NCBI GenBank assembly: GCA_016708125.1
Contig: JADJGF010000001.1
Span: 1,696,001-1,760,000, forward strand
DNA from: Ignavibacteriota bacterium
GTDB lineage: Bacteria; Bacteroidota; Ignavibacteria; Ignavibacteriales; Melioribacteraceae
DNA length: 64,000 bases
Reading direction: 5' to 3'
In this document: in pieces, positions 35,812 to 45,294 of the stretch
Layout of the letters: each line of letters starts with the position of its first letter
How positions within the stretch are numbered: the stretch's first letter is position 1
Position numbers and translations under genes: made by a program
The notes under the pieces: model-generated
What the model was told of the DNA's origin: nothing
Database searches by the model: none
Seen by the model: only the letters and a program-made list of their open reading frames with translations

Positions 35812-37269
35812 ATGTTATCATTGCAGCAAAAACTTTCACTTCAGCAAAAATTATCACCTCAGCAAATTCAATATCAAAAATTATTGCAACTAAATACTAT
35901 GGCGTTAGAACAAAGGATTAAAACAGAGTTGGAATTAAATCCAATTTTGGAAGAAACTTTGGAAGATGAAATTGAATTAACTCAAGATCAAGAAGAAAAT
36001 TCGGATGATGAAACTCAAGAAGAAGAAATTGAAGTAAATAATGATGATGAGTTTGATGTTGAAGATTATATGAATGACGGAGATTTGGATAGCGATAGAA
36101 TTAATAAAAGTCCGGATGATGAAGATAACCGACCGATTGCTCCATCAAAAGTTTCTCAAACAGAAAGATTATTAGATCAATTACACATATTAAATTTGCC
36201 TGAAGAACAAATTATTTTGGGCGAAGTAATAGTCGGAAGTCTTTCTAAAGACGGATATTTTAGAGAAGATTTATCAAAAATTGTTGAAGATTTAAAACTC
36301 TTTGAACATGTTGAAGTTTCAATTGAAGATGCTGAAAAAGTTTTAAAAATGATTCAGCTTTTAGATCCCGTTGGAATTGCTGCAAGAGATTTGCAAGAAT
36401 GTTTATTAATTCAAATTAGAAATTCTTCTTACGATCCGTATTATTCATATTTGGCGGAAAAAATTCTAAGTGAAAATTATACGGATTTTGTTAACAAAAG
36501 ATTTGATGCAATTCAAACAAAAATGAATTTAACACGAGAAACTTTAAAATCTATTTTGGATTTAATTCACAAACTAAATCCCAAACCCGGAGCCAGCGCA
36601 CTTGAATCCGATGAAGCAAATCAAATTACTCCAGATTTTATTATTGAAAAAGTTGACGATGATTATGTAATTACTTTAAACGATAAAAGTATGCCATCTG
36701 TAACAATTAGTTCAACTTATTTAGAAATGATTGACGGAAAAAAAAGAAAAAGAAAAGTTACTCCGCGCGAAAAAGAAACACATCAATTTTTAAGAGAAAA
36801 GTTTGAATCTGCAAAATGGTTTATTGCATCAATTCAGCAGAGAAGAGAAACTTTAATGAAAATAATGCGCTCCATTTTTGAAAAACAATATGCGTTTTTT
36901 GAAAATGGTCCAAAGTTTTTGCGACCAATGATTTACAAAGATATTGCCGATGAAATTATGATGGATATTTCTACAATCAGCAGAGTTGTAAACGGAAAAT
37001 ATGTGCAAAGTCCGGTTGGAATTCATGAATTAAAATATTTCTTCAGCGAAGGACTTTCTACAGATGACGGCGATGAAATTTCTAACAAACATATCAGAAT
37101 TTTAATAAAAGAAATTTGCGATTCTGAGCCAAAAGGCAAACCTCATAGCGATGAAAAAATTGCTAAAATTCTTGTCGATAAAGGAATTCATATTGCACGA
37201 AGAACTGTTGCAAAATACCGCGAACAGCTTCAAGTTCCCGTTGCAAGATTAAGAAAAGAATTGAGATAA
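35812..37269 (+). CDS. rpoN: RNA polymerase sigma-54 factor
   Basis: A 485-residue sigma-54. The glutamine-rich region I is at the start (SLQQKLSPQQIQYQKLLQLN) and is followed by a very acidic region II (about 45-100). The core-binding domain lies at about 110-300. The HTH and RpoN box ARRTVAKYRE are near the C-terminus, preceded by DISTISRVVNGKYVQSP. Sigma-54 needs AAA+ activators; none is encoded in this window. It starts 2 bases after DUF3109. Confidence 0.95.
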   Translation: MLSLQQKLSLQQKLSPQQIQYQKLLQLNTMALEQRIKTELELNPILEETLEDEIELTQDQEENSDDETQEEEIEVNNDDEFDVEDYMNDGDLDSDRINKSPDDEDNRPIAPSKVSQTERLLDQLHILNLPEEQIILGEVIVGSLSKDGYFREDLSKIVEDLKLFEHVEVSIEDAEKVLKMIQLLDPVGIAARDLQECLLIQIRNSSYDPYYSYLAEKILSENYTDFVNKRFDAIQTKMNLTRETLKSILDLIHKLNPKPGASALESDEANQITPDFIIEKVDDDYVITLNDKSMPSVTISSTYLEMIDGKKRKRKVTPREKETHQFLREKFESAKWFIASIQQRRETLMKIMRSIFEKQYAFFENGPKFLRPMIYKDIADEIMMDISTISRVVNGKYVQSPVGIHELKYFFSEGLSTDDGDEISNKHIRILIKEICDSEPKGKPHSDEKIAKILVDKGIHIARRTVAKYREQLQVPVARLRKELR

Positions 37270-37297
37270 AAATTTTTGATTGTAAATTAAATCTGAT

Positions 37298-37387
37298 TGT
37301 CATTTCGAATCCCAATTTTTTTATTGGGTGAGAAATCTATATAATAAGAGATATCTCATTCGCAAAAAACACTCATTCGATATGACA
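37298..37387. repeat. 90-bp dispersed repeat with inverted TGTCAT ends, copy 1
   Basis: Starts TGTCATTTCGAATCCC and ends TCATTCGATATGACA, so the ends are inverted repeats. Internal CCCAAT / ATTGGG and AGAGATATCTC pair. About the same length and layout as the copy at 39903-39990. Non-coding; no transposase nearby. Confidence 0.7.
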
Positions 37388-37425
37388 AAAAATTTTAATA
37401 AATGTATGATTGCTGACGATTTTTT

Positions 37426-38052
37426 ATGAATTACATTTTTGATGTTCTAATTATAATATTTTTATTTTCACTTTTTGCAATCCCGCATTCAATTTTAGCA
37501 GCCTTTGATGTAAAGAAAAAAATTACCAAAAAAGTTGGAAACAAAATTGCTTTCTACAGATTTTTCTACAATATAACTTCTGTAATTTTTTTTGTTGCGA
37601 TTTATTACATTTCACCAAAACCAAATGTTAAAATTTACGACTTACAATTTCCGTATGATCTGATTATTTTTACAATTCAATTTTTGGGAATTTTAGGATT
37701 ATTTTGGACTTCATCATATTTGAACTTGAAAGAATTTTTAGGTTTTAATCAAATTAAAAGATATTTCCAAAATAATTACAGCGCAGAAAATTTGGATGAA
37801 AATCACGAACTAATTATTAAAGGTCCGTTTAAATATTCGCGTCATCCGATTTATTTTTTTACAATAATTGTGTTAGGTTTTAGATCAACAATGGATTTAT
37901 TTTATCTAATATTTTTTATAAGTATGGTAATTTATTTTTACATCGGTTCTGAGTATGAAGAAAAAAATCTTATAAAACGATACGGAGATTCATACCTAAA
38001 TTACAAATCAAAAGTTGCAAAAATTTTTCCAAATCCATTTTCAAAGAAATAA
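37426..38052 (+). CDS. Isoprenylcysteine carboxyl methyltransferase-like membrane protein
   Basis: A 208-residue integral membrane protein with about five hydrophobic helices. The C-terminal half has the ICMT/PEMT pattern: GPFKYSRHPIYFF near residue 127 (RHP for S-adenosylmethionine binding) and EEKNLIKRYGDSYLNYKSKV near the end (E-E...YxxY). Bacterial members methylate unknown lipids or small molecules. It lies between a repeat element and the SurA-like gene (12-base gap). Confidence 0.72.
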   Translation: MNYIFDVLIIIFLFSLFAIPHSILAAFDVKKKITKKVGNKIAFYRFFYNITSVIFFVAIYYISPKPNVKIYDLQFPYDLIIFTIQFLGILGLFWTSSYLNLKEFLGFNQIKRYFQNNYSAENLDENHELIIKGPFKYSRHPIYFFTIIVLGFRSTMDLFYLIFFISMVIYFYIGSEYEEKNLIKRYGDSYLNYKSKVAKIFPNPFSKK

Positions 38053-38064
38053 CAAAATTTAATT

Positions 38065-39885
38065 ATGAGAAAATTTCAATTATTAATACTTCTATTTATT
38101 TTTTCATCAAATATTTATCCACAAAAAAAAGAAGAAATTGTAGCTAAAGTTGGTGATAAAATAATTACCGCCGAGGAATTTAAATATCGTTTTGAATTAA
38201 CACCGCAAATAAAAAGGAAGAATTCCGAAAAGGGAATGCAGAAAGCAAAAGAAGAATTATTATACACATTAATTGCAGAAAAACTTTTAGCAATTGAAGC
38301 AGAAAAAAATGGTTATGATTCTTCTGCATCGATGAAGATGAATTATATTCCAATGGAAAAAATGCATGTTAGAGATGCATTGTACAAAAAGGAAATTAAA
38401 AATAAAGTTTCGCTTAATAAAGAAAAAATTAAGGAAGGAATTTCTCTCGCAAATAAAAAATATTTTGTTGATTACGTTTATACGCAAAGTAAAGATGCAA
38501 TTGATATTGCTTACAACGAATTAAAAAATTCTAAAAATTATGATTCGACTGCTGCACTTTTGAAGAATGTGGAATTTGTTAAAGAACCTTACGAAGTTAT
38601 TTATGGCAAAATGGCAATCGAACCCGAAAGCGCAATATTTTCACTTGAACTAAATCAATTTACAACACCTCAGCAATCGCCAGAAGGATGGTATATTTTT
38701 AGATTGATAAATAAATCTTCTGCAAATTTCAAATCGTTTGAAGACAAAGTTGCACTTGTTGAAAAAACTGTAAAAAAAAGAAACGAAGATTCTCTTTATG
38801 ATTCTTTCCTTTATAATTTTTTAAAAGATAAAAAAGTTACAACCGATGGAAGTTTGTTTTGGTATATTGTTGATTCGTTGCAGCCTTTGGTTGAGAAAGT
38901 AAAAGTAAGAGAGAATGTTGCAGCAAATGAAAAAATACAAATTAGCGATGAAGATTTTACAAGGTTTAGAAATTCTCTAAATCCCGATTCACTTAAAAAA
39001 GTTTTTATAAAGTTTGAAAATAATCCATTAACACTAAATGATTTTTTAAATGAATTTATGTTTGAAGGATTTTATACATATTCCTCAGATATGAATAATA
39101 TTGCCGAACATTTGAATCAAAGGGTAAGACGCCAAATAGAAATGGAAATATTGACCCGCTACGGATATGAATTAGGGTTAGAAAATTTAGACGAAGTAAA
39201 ATCTGATACGGAAATTTGGAAGAACAATTATTTGGCAACACTTTACAGAAAAGATTTAGTACTTGAAACAAAGAATATTTTTGAACAAGAAAATTCGATA
39301 TCGCAAAATGATTCCGTATTTATTGAAACAAAATTTAAAATTGTAGAAATACTTACTGATAGTTTAGAGATTATTCAGCAAGCTTTATCAATTGCTGATG
39401 ATACCGAAGAATTAAAAAAATTTGCGAAAATTCACACACAAAGAGATTTGGCAAAAATCAATGGCGGAGAGTTTGAATATTTTTCTCAATCAGAATTTGG
39501 TGAAATTGGAAAAATTACATCTACTATGGAAATTGGTGATGTTTATGGTCCACTTCAAACAGAAGGAAAATACTCACTTTTTAAATTGATTGATAAAAAA
39601 GAAATGAAGATTGAAAACTCAAATGTTGATATTTCAAAAAATAATAGTAAAAATATTTTATACAAAAAAGCTTTGGAAAATTTAGAAAATAAAACAATTG
39701 AGCTTGCTGAAAAATATGGAATTTCGATAAACGAAAAATTGTTAAATTCTATGAAATTAAATAATGTTCAAATGATGGTTGTAAGATATATGGGTTTTGG
39801 TGGATCAATATTAGCGTTTCCGTATGTTTCACCTTTTTATAATTGGAAAGAAAAATTGGAACAAAAACAGAAAGAACCATTATAA
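38065..39885 (+). CDS. Periplasmic SurA/PpiD-like peptidyl-prolyl isomerase
   Basis: A 606-residue exported protein with signal peptide about 1-20 (LLILLFIFSSNIYPQ). A SurA-type N-terminal helical region follows (VAKVGDKIITAEEFKYRFE). There are two parvulin-like regions: one near 140-215 (FSLELNQFTTPQQSPEGWYIFRL) and a clearer one near 450-515 (INGGEFEYFSQSEFGEIG, GDVYGPLQTEGKYSLFKLI). It probably helps fold outer-membrane proteins. It is upstream of hslVU but separated from hslV by an inserted repeat. Confidence 0.8.
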   Translation: MRKFQLLILLFIFSSNIYPQKKEEIVAKVGDKIITAEEFKYRFELTPQIKRKNSEKGMQKAKEELLYTLIAEKLLAIEAEKNGYDSSASMKMNYIPMEKMHVRDALYKKEIKNKVSLNKEKIKEGISLANKKYFVDYVYTQSKDAIDIAYNELKNSKNYDSTAALLKNVEFVKEPYEVIYGKMAIEPESAIFSLELNQFTTPQQSPEGWYIFRLINKSSANFKSFEDKVALVEKTVKKRNEDSLYDSFLYNFLKDKKVTTDGSLFWYIVDSLQPLVEKVKVRENVAANEKIQISDEDFTRFRNSLNPDSLKKVFIKFENNPLTLNDFLNEFMFEGFYTYSSDMNNIAEHLNQRVRRQIEMEILTRYGYELGLENLDEVKSDTEIWKNNYLATLYRKDLVLETKNIFEQENSISQNDSVFIETKFKIVEILTDSLEIIQQALSIADDTEELKKFAKIHTQRDLAKINGGEFEYFSQSEFGEIGKITSTMEIGDVYGPLQTEGKYSLFKLIDKKEMKIENSNVDISKNNSKNILYKKALENLENKTIELAEKYGISINEKLLNSMKLNNVQMMVVRYMGFGGSILAFPYVSPFYNWKEKLEQKQKEPL

Positions 39886-39902
39886 AGACGTATAAAAAAA
39901 CT

Positions 39903-39990
39903 TGTCATTCCGATCCCGATATTTTTTCATCGGGAGAGGAATCTCTAATATTAAGAGATTTCTCAATCGCTTCGCTCTTTCGAAATGACT
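39903..39990. repeat. 88-bp dispersed repeat with inverted TGTCATT ends, copy 2
   Basis: Starts TGTCATTCCGATCCCGAT and ends CTCTTTCGAAATGAC. Internal CCCGAT / ATCGGG and TCTCTAATATTAAGAGA palindromes. It shares layout and sequence blocks with the copy at 37298-37387. It lies just before hslV and is open in the hslV frame, so a longest-ORF call would translate it by mistake. Confidence 0.78.
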
Positions 39991-40049
39991 TTAATGATGT
40001 TTCTAAAATAAATGAATTGATTAATAAATTTGGTTTAACGGAGAAAAAA

Positions 40050-40592
40050 TTGGAAAGAAAAATTAGATCAACAACAGTTTTAGGCGTAATTCATAATGGA
40101 GTTGCGGCACTTGGCGGAGACGGACAAGTAACGCTCGGCAATACAATTATGAAACATAATTCAATGAAAATAAGAAAATTATTAGATGGAAAAGTTTTAG
40201 TAGGATTTGCCGGATCGGCAGCAGATGCATTTACACTTCTTGGAAAATTTGAAGAAAAGTTGGATCAGTACAGGGGTAATGTAGAAAGATCAGTTGTGGA
40301 ATTAGCAAAAGATTGGAGAACCGATAAATATTTACGAAAACTTGAAGCACTTTTAGCTGTTGTTTCACCAGATAAAACTTTTGTCGTTTCCGGAACCGGA
40401 GATGTAATTGAACCGGATGATAAAATAATTGCAATCGGTTCGGGCGGAATGTACGCTTTATCAGCTGCTAAAATGTTGGTTAAGTATAGTAATCTTACTG
40501 CAGATGAAATTGTTAAAGAAGCTTTAAAAGTTGCATCAGAAATTTGTATTTACACAAATGATAAAATTAATGTTGAAACAATAGGGAAATAA
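40050..40592 (+). CDS. hslV: ATP-dependent protease subunit HslV (TTG start)
   Basis: The peptidase of the HslVU (ClpQY) complex, an N-terminal-threonine protease of the proteasome type. I set the start at the TTG at 40050, giving MERKIRSTTVLGVIHNG and 180 residues, the usual size; a GGAG site at 40040-40043 lies 6 bases upstream. The catalytic threonine follows a short propeptide (T8). GDGQVTLGNTIMKH, GFAGSAADAFTLL and the C-terminal NDKINVETI are family features. The frame is open back to 39843, but that extension would translate an intergenic repeat. hslU follows after 3 bases. Confidence 0.92.
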   Translation: MERKIRSTTVLGVIHNGVAALGGDGQVTLGNTIMKHNSMKIRKLLDGKVLVGFAGSAADAFTLLGKFEEKLDQYRGNVERSVVELAKDWRTDKYLRKLEALLAVVSPDKTFVVSGTGDVIEPDDKIIAIGSGGMYALSAAKMLVKYSNLTADEIVKEALKVASEICIYTNDKINVETIGK

Positions 40593-40595
40593 ATA

Positions 40596-41972
40596 GTGAA
40601 AAAAGAAAAGTTAAAAAATTTAACACCATCACAAATAGTAAGTGAACTTAATAAATATATAATTGGTCAAGATGATGCAAAACGTGCGGTTGCAATTGCA
40701 TTGAGAAATAGATGGAGACGACAGCAAGTTGGCGAAGGACTTAAAGAAGAAATTATGCCGAATAATATTATTCTTATTGGGCCAACCGGAGTTGGTAAAA
40801 CTGAAATTGCAAGAAGATTAGCAAAATTAACCGGCGCACCATTTTACAAAGTTGAAGCTTCAAAATTTACTGAAGTTGGCTACGTTGGAAGAGATGTTGA
40901 ATCAATGATTAGAGATTTAACAGAGCTTGCAATTAATATGGTTAAATCAGAACAGACAGAATTGGTTCAAGAAAAAGCTAATAATTTAACGGAAGAAAAA
41001 ATTCTTGATTTATTAATTCCTCCGGTTAAAACTGTACCAAAGGTCAATACAGAAGGTGAAAACGGCGAGAATGATGAAGTTTTTAGAAATGAAAAAACAA
41101 GAGAATGGATGCGTGAGAAATTGAAGAAAGGTGAACTTGACGATAAACTTATTGAGTTTGATACAACAACCGCCGCAGTAGGAATGCAAGTAGTTGGTCC
41201 GTTTGGTATGGATGATATGGGAATGAATATTCAAGAAATAATTGGAAATATGCTTCCCAAAAAGAAAAAGAAAAGAAAAACTACAATTAAAGAAGCAAGA
41301 AAAGTAATGGCTCAAGAAGAAGCACAAAAATTAATTGATATGGATAATGTGCAAAAAGAAGCCGTTAGAAGAGTTGAAGAAACCGGGATAATTTTTCTAG
41401 ATGAAATTGATAAAATTGCCGGAAGTAAAGGCGGACATAATGGTCCGGATGTTTCCAGAGAAGGAGTTCAGAGAGATCTTCTTCCAATAGTTGAGGGTTC
41501 AACCGTAAATACAAAATATGGTCCGGTAAAAACAGATCACATTTTATTTTTAGCATCGGGTGCTTTTCATGTTTCTAAACCATCAGATTTAATTCCAGAA
41601 TTACAAGGAAGATTTCCAATTCGTGTTGAACTAAAAAGTTTAACCGAAGCTGATTTTATTAAAATACTTACAATTCCACAAAATGCTTTGTTAAAGCAGT
41701 ATGCTGCACTTTTAGAAACCGAAAATGTAGAAATTGTTTTTGAAGATAGTGCAATTAAAGAAATTGCTAAAACCGCAACAATAGTTAATGAAGAAGTTGA
41801 AAATATTGGTGCGCGCAGACTTCATACAATTTTAACAACTTTGTTGGAGGATATTTTGTTTGATGTTCCCGATAAAATGCCGGAAGGAAAAGTTTCTATT
41901 TCTGGACAAATGGTTAATGAAAAACTTGATAAGATTGTTAAGAATAGAGATTTGAGTAAATATATCTTGTAA
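40596..41972 (+). CDS. hslU: HslU ATPase subunit (GTG start)
   Basis: The AAA+ unfoldase partner of HslV, 458 residues. The N-terminus is TPSQIVSELNKYIIGQDDAK. Walker A is GPTGVGKTEIA near residue 64, Walker B is IIFLDEIDKI near 266, and the intermediate (I) domain covers about 110-240 with a lysine-rich KKKKKRKTT stretch. The sensor region is ELQGRFPIRVEL and the protein ends DLSKYIL, the C-terminal tail that docks into HslV. The start is GTG at 40596, 3 bases after hslV. Confidence 0.95.
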   Translation: MKKEKLKNLTPSQIVSELNKYIIGQDDAKRAVAIALRNRWRRQQVGEGLKEEIMPNNIILIGPTGVGKTEIARRLAKLTGAPFYKVEASKFTEVGYVGRDVESMIRDLTELAINMVKSEQTELVQEKANNLTEEKILDLLIPPVKTVPKVNTEGENGENDEVFRNEKTREWMREKLKKGELDDKLIEFDTTTAAVGMQVVGPFGMDDMGMNIQEIIGNMLPKKKKKRKTTIKEARKVMAQEEAQKLIDMDNVQKEAVRRVEETGIIFLDEIDKIAGSKGGHNGPDVSREGVQRDLLPIVEGSTVNTKYGPVKTDHILFLASGAFHVSKPSDLIPELQGRFPIRVELKSLTEADFIKILTIPQNALLKQYAALLETENVEIVFEDSAIKEIAKTATIVNEEVENIGARRLHTILTTLLEDILFDVPDKMPEGKVSISGQMVNEKLDKIVKNRDLSKYIL

Positions 41973-41989
41973 AAATAAATCAAATTTAA

Positions 41990-42023
41990 GATTCCGGAAA
42001 TCACGAATGGATTATCCGGAATC
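41990..42023 (+). terminator. Hairpin after hslU
   Basis: Perfect 9-bp stem GATTCCGGA / TCCGGAATC with a 16-base loop, 17 bases after the hslU stop. No strong T run follows, so termination efficiency is uncertain. Confidence 0.5.
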
Positions 42024-42102
42024 ATATTAATAAATTCTGAAACCAACAGTCCTCAAATGATTTGTAATTCAGAATTACAAGTCTTCACAATAAACCAACC
42101 TC

Positions 42103-43059
42103 TTAAATGCTTACCATTGCCAATATTGCCAATAATAAAAACGTAGGTAATAACGCAAAAACATAAATGCCCAGAAGTAAAATAAATTTTATAGAAGTTT
42201 TAATAATTGACTGCTGATAGAAATTCAGAAGTGATAAAAACAAATAAATTAATATTAGAAAAATTAATGCAAAGATTATGTAGGTATTTGGTATGAAAAT
42301 AGAAACAATAAGAATAATAAAAATGAAAGTATGAATGTGCAGTGAAAAAACTATATGTTCAACGTAAAGAATTTTTTTTCTTAAGTAAAGTAGTTTTAAA
42401 AAAAGTGCAAACAATGGAAGTAAAATAAACATGACTTTTGGAATTTGATTTATAACTTCCTTCCAAAAAATTGTTGAGCTTTCTTCACCAAAACTTGCTA
42501 AATATTTTGATTTATTATTCAAATATTTTACAAATGCACTACTGCTGTCATATGATTTGTCCATTGAAAAGTTAAAACCGGGACCTTTAACTATTACTTC
42601 CTTTTTACTTTTAGATGAATCAATATTATATGTAACATCAGATTTTAGGTCATTAGCAATTTTTTCATCAAAAGATGTTGAAGAATCAATATCATTAACA
42701 GCAGTTTTGCTTGAATCAGCATTTACACCAGAAAATTTATCGAAATCCATTTTAGTGTTTAGACTTACTACAAAGAAAAAAACAAACGTTGTAAAAATGT
42801 AGAGGCGTAAAGGTAGAATATAGCTTACTCTTTTCCCTTTTAAATACTCGTGCGTTAAATGACCCGGTTTTATAAGTAAGGGAATAAGACTTTTAAAAAA
42901 TTTCGAATCGAATGTAAAATAATCACCAAGAAAATCTTTTAACATTTCTCTCAGAGTTATTTTCTTATCAGTATTTAATTGACCGCAATAAGGGCAGTAG
43001 GTTGAATAATCAATATCGTTATGGCAGTTTAAGCAATGTTTAGATTTATTTAATTTCAT
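42103..43059 (-). CDS. DUF3667 membrane protein with N-terminal zinc ribbon
   Basis: A 318-residue protein. The N-terminus has a two-CxxC zinc ribbon, HCLNCHNDIDYSTYCPYCGQ, followed by TLREMLKDFLGDYFTFDSKF and GHLTHEYLKGKRVSYILPLRLY, the conserved DUF3667 block. A first transmembrane helix lies near residue 90; a polar serine-rich stretch (about 115-185) separates it from four or five C-terminal helices. Function is unknown. It follows radA by 21 bases on the minus strand, so it could be in the same transcript. Confidence 0.8.
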   Translation of the reverse strand: MKLNKSKHCLNCHNDIDYSTYCPYCGQLNTDKKITLREMLKDFLGDYFTFDSKFFKSLIPLLIKPGHLTHEYLKGKRVSYILPLRLYIFTTFVFFFVVSLNTKMDFDKFSGVNADSSKTAVNDIDSSTSFDEKIANDLKSDVTYNIDSSKSKKEVIVKGPGFNFSMDKSYDSSSAFVKYLNNKSKYLASFGEESSTIFWKEVINQIPKVMFILLPLFALFLKLLYLRKKILYVEHIVFSLHIHTFIFIILIVSIFIPNTYIIFALIFLILIYLFLSLLNFYQQSIIKTSIKFILLLGIYVFALLPTFLLLAILAMVSI

Positions 43060-43080
43060 TCTTAAAAATTATGCAAGAAA

Positions 43081-44430
43081 TTATTCTAAAATTTTATTTA
43101 TCGCTTCGGCAATATTATCAATACTTACCAATTTAATATTATTTTTACTTTTAAGTGATTTCATATTGTTAGCCGGCAGAACAACTGTATCAAAACCTAA
43201 TTTTTCTGCTTCCTGAATCCTTTTCTCAACATGACCCACACTTCTTATTTCTCCGCCTAAACCGACTTCACCTAAAACGACATAATTACTTTTTGCGGGT
43301 TGGTTTTTTAAACTTGAAGCCACAGCTGTACAAACTGCCAAATCAATAGCGGGTTCATCAATTTTAATACCGCCAGCAATATTTAAAAATACATTATGTG
43401 AAGAAATTCTTAATCCGGCACGTTTTTCCAAAACAGCAAGAAGAATAGAAAGTCTTCTGTAATCAAAACCGGTTGTAACTCTTTGAGGATTTCCGAAATT
43501 TGTTGGGGTAACTAATGCCTGTACTTCCAATAATACCGGACGTGAACCTTCAATACTTGCTGTTACTACTGCTCCGGTTACATTTTCATTTCTTTCGCTT
43601 AAAAAAATCTGACTCGGATTTTTTACTTCGGTTAATCCATCGTCATGCATTTCAAAAATTCCAATTTCGTTTGTGTTGCCAAATCTATTTTTTTGCGCAC
43701 GTAAAATTCTGTACGAATAATTTTTTTCTCCTTCAAACTGAAGAACGGTATCAACAATATGTTCTAAAACTTTTGGTCCCGCAATAAATCCTTCTTTTGT
43801 TACATGTCCGATTAATAGAACTGAAAAATTTAAAGTTTTTGCAAGTTGCATTAAAAAGTTTGTACATTCTCTAATTTGCGTAACAGTTCCGGGAGCGTTA
43901 TCATATTCCGGTTTGAATGTTGTTTGAATTGAATCAATAATTACAACTTCCGGTTTTAGTTTATCAATTGCAGAAGTAATTACATCAAGATTTGTTTCAG
44001 ATAGAATAAAAATATTTTCTTCGTTAACTTTTAATCTTTTTGCGCGAAGATTAATTTGCTTAACAGATTCTTCTCCGGTTACATAAAGAACTTTTGCACT
44101 TATTGATGAAGCGGCTTGCATTACTAAAGTTGATTTTCCAATTCCCGGATCTCCGCCGATTAAAACCACAGAACCAATAATTAATCCGCCGCCAAGAACT
44201 CTATCAAATTCATCTAAGTTTGTTTTTATGCGAATATCTTCTTGAGAATTTACTTCACTTAATTTGAAAATATTTTCTTCGCTAACTTTTTGTTTTGATT
44301 TTTTTGTTTTTGATTCAACAAATTCTTCAGAGAATGAATTCCACTCTTCGCAGTTTGGACATTTGCCAAGCCATCTTAATGATTCAAATCCGCAACTTGT
44401 GCAAATATATTTTATTGTTTGTTTTGACAT
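43081..44430 (-). CDS. radA: DNA repair protein RadA
   Basis: A 449-residue RecA-like branch-migration ATPase of homologous recombination. The N-terminal C4 zinc finger is CTSCGFESLRWLGKCPNCEEW. Walker A is GDPGIGKSTLV near residue 89; the RadA-specific KNRFGNTNE motif is near 250; the C-terminal domain is Lon-protease-like with ALVTPTNFGNPQR and VVLGEVGLGGEIR. It lies 7 bases after the mlaF-like gene in the same direction. Confidence 0.95.
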   Translation of the reverse strand: MSKQTIKYICTSCGFESLRWLGKCPNCEEWNSFSEEFVESKTKKSKQKVSEENIFKLSEVNSQEDIRIKTNLDEFDRVLGGGLIIGSVVLIGGDPGIGKSTLVMQAASSISAKVLYVTGEESVKQINLRAKRLKVNEENIFILSETNLDVITSAIDKLKPEVVIIDSIQTTFKPEYDNAPGTVTQIRECTNFLMQLAKTLNFSVLLIGHVTKEGFIAGPKVLEHIVDTVLQFEGEKNYSYRILRAQKNRFGNTNEIGIFEMHDDGLTEVKNPSQIFLSERNENVTGAVVTASIEGSRPVLLEVQALVTPTNFGNPQRVTTGFDYRRLSILLAVLEKRAGLRISSHNVFLNIAGGIKIDEPAIDLAVCTAVASSLKNQPAKSNYVVLGEVGLGGEIRSVGHVEKRIQEAEKLGFDTVVLPANNMKSLKSKNNIKLVSIDNIAEAINKILE

Positions 44431-44437
44431 TTAGATT

Positions 44438-45169
44438 TTAAAATCCGGTTCTATTAATAAAGTCCTTAATTATTTTATCATCCGAAGCAATAATTTGATT
44501 GGGTGTTCCTTTAAAATAAATTTTGCCTTCGTGAACCATAGCAATTTCATCCGCAACATTTTTTACACTGAACATATCATGAGTAACAACAATTGACGTT
44601 ACGTTTAATTGGTCGGCTAAATTTTTAATAAGTTCATCAATCGAATCAGACATAATTGGATCAAGTCCGGTTGTTGGTTCATCGTACAAAATATATTCCG
44701 GCTCGGTAATTAAAGCTCTTGCAAGACCAACTCTTTTTTTCATTCCGCCGGAAAGTTCAGATGGTTTTAGATTTTGAGTTCCGGGTAAATTTACTAATTC
44801 CAACATTTTTTCAATTTTTACATCTAATTCATTTTTCGAAATATTGTAATCATTTTCAACAATCGGTAAAGCAATATTTTCGCCAACTGTCATCGAATCA
44901 AACAATGCAGCTCCTTGAAACAAATATCCAAATTTTCTTCTAATTGCGTAAAGCTCCTTTGTATTGTTGGGATCAACAATTTTACCACCAACTTTTATAT
45001 AACCTTCATCCGGAAAAATTAATCCAACAATATGTTTTAGCAAAACACTTTTTCCGCTTCCGCTTTTGCCAATAATTACATTGGTTTCACCTTCTTCAAT
45101 GGTTAGGTTAATTCCCTTTAATACTTCTTTGCCGTTAAAAGATTTGTGAAGATTTACAATTTCAATCAT
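44438..45169 (-). CDS. MlaF-like ABC transporter ATPase (phospholipid transport)
   Basis: A 243-residue ABC ATPase. Walker A is GKSGSGKSVLLKH near residue 34; the signature LSGGMKKRVGLARAL and Walker B YILYDEPTTGLDP match MlaF, the ATPase of the Mce-type retrograde phospholipid transporter. MlaE and MlaD genes are not adjacent here, unlike in Proteobacteria, so the partner genes must be elsewhere. It is followed by radA after 7 bases. Confidence 0.85.
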   Translation of the reverse strand: MIEIVNLHKSFNGKEVLKGINLTIEEGETNVIIGKSGSGKSVLLKHIVGLIFPDEGYIKVGGKIVDPNNTKELYAIRRKFGYLFQGAALFDSMTVGENIALPIVENDYNISKNELDVKIEKMLELVNLPGTQNLKPSELSGGMKKRVGLARALITEPEYILYDEPTTGLDPIMSDSIDELIKNLADQLNVTSIVVTHDMFSVKNVADEIAMVHEGKIYFKGTPNQIIASDDKIIKDFINRTGF

Positions 45170-45241
45170 TATTGATTTTTAGAAAAGTTTGTGGTTCAAA
45201 TATAAAAATAACATTACACATTTTTATATTTTGTGTTAAAT

Positions 45242-45272
45242 AAAAAATCGGTCAGCAATTAACCGATTTTTT
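45242..45272 (-). terminator. Bidirectional-looking terminator after the MCP gene
   Basis: 11-bp perfect stem AAAAAATCGGT / ACCGATTTTTT with a 9-base loop. It is 22 bases after the MCP stop on the minus strand and isolates it from the mlaF-like gene. Confidence 0.88.
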
Positions 45273-45294
45273 ATTTTAGAAGGAATTTATAAAT

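Noticed and set aside
39843..40049. N-terminal extension of hslV of 69 residues
   Set aside because: It translates a dispersed intergenic repeat, lacks HslV homology and would bury the catalytic threonine; the TTG at 40050 has its own ribosome-binding site.
42055..42082. GTAATTC-A-GAATTAC palindrome between hslU and the DUF3667 gene
   Set aside because: A short isolated palindrome in AT-rich DNA with no second copy and no T run; not strong enough to call a feature.
42557..42802. Plus-strand ORF within the DUF3667 gene
   Set aside because: Antisense shadow with no recognisable domain and no ribosome-binding site; the minus-strand gene has clear family motifs.
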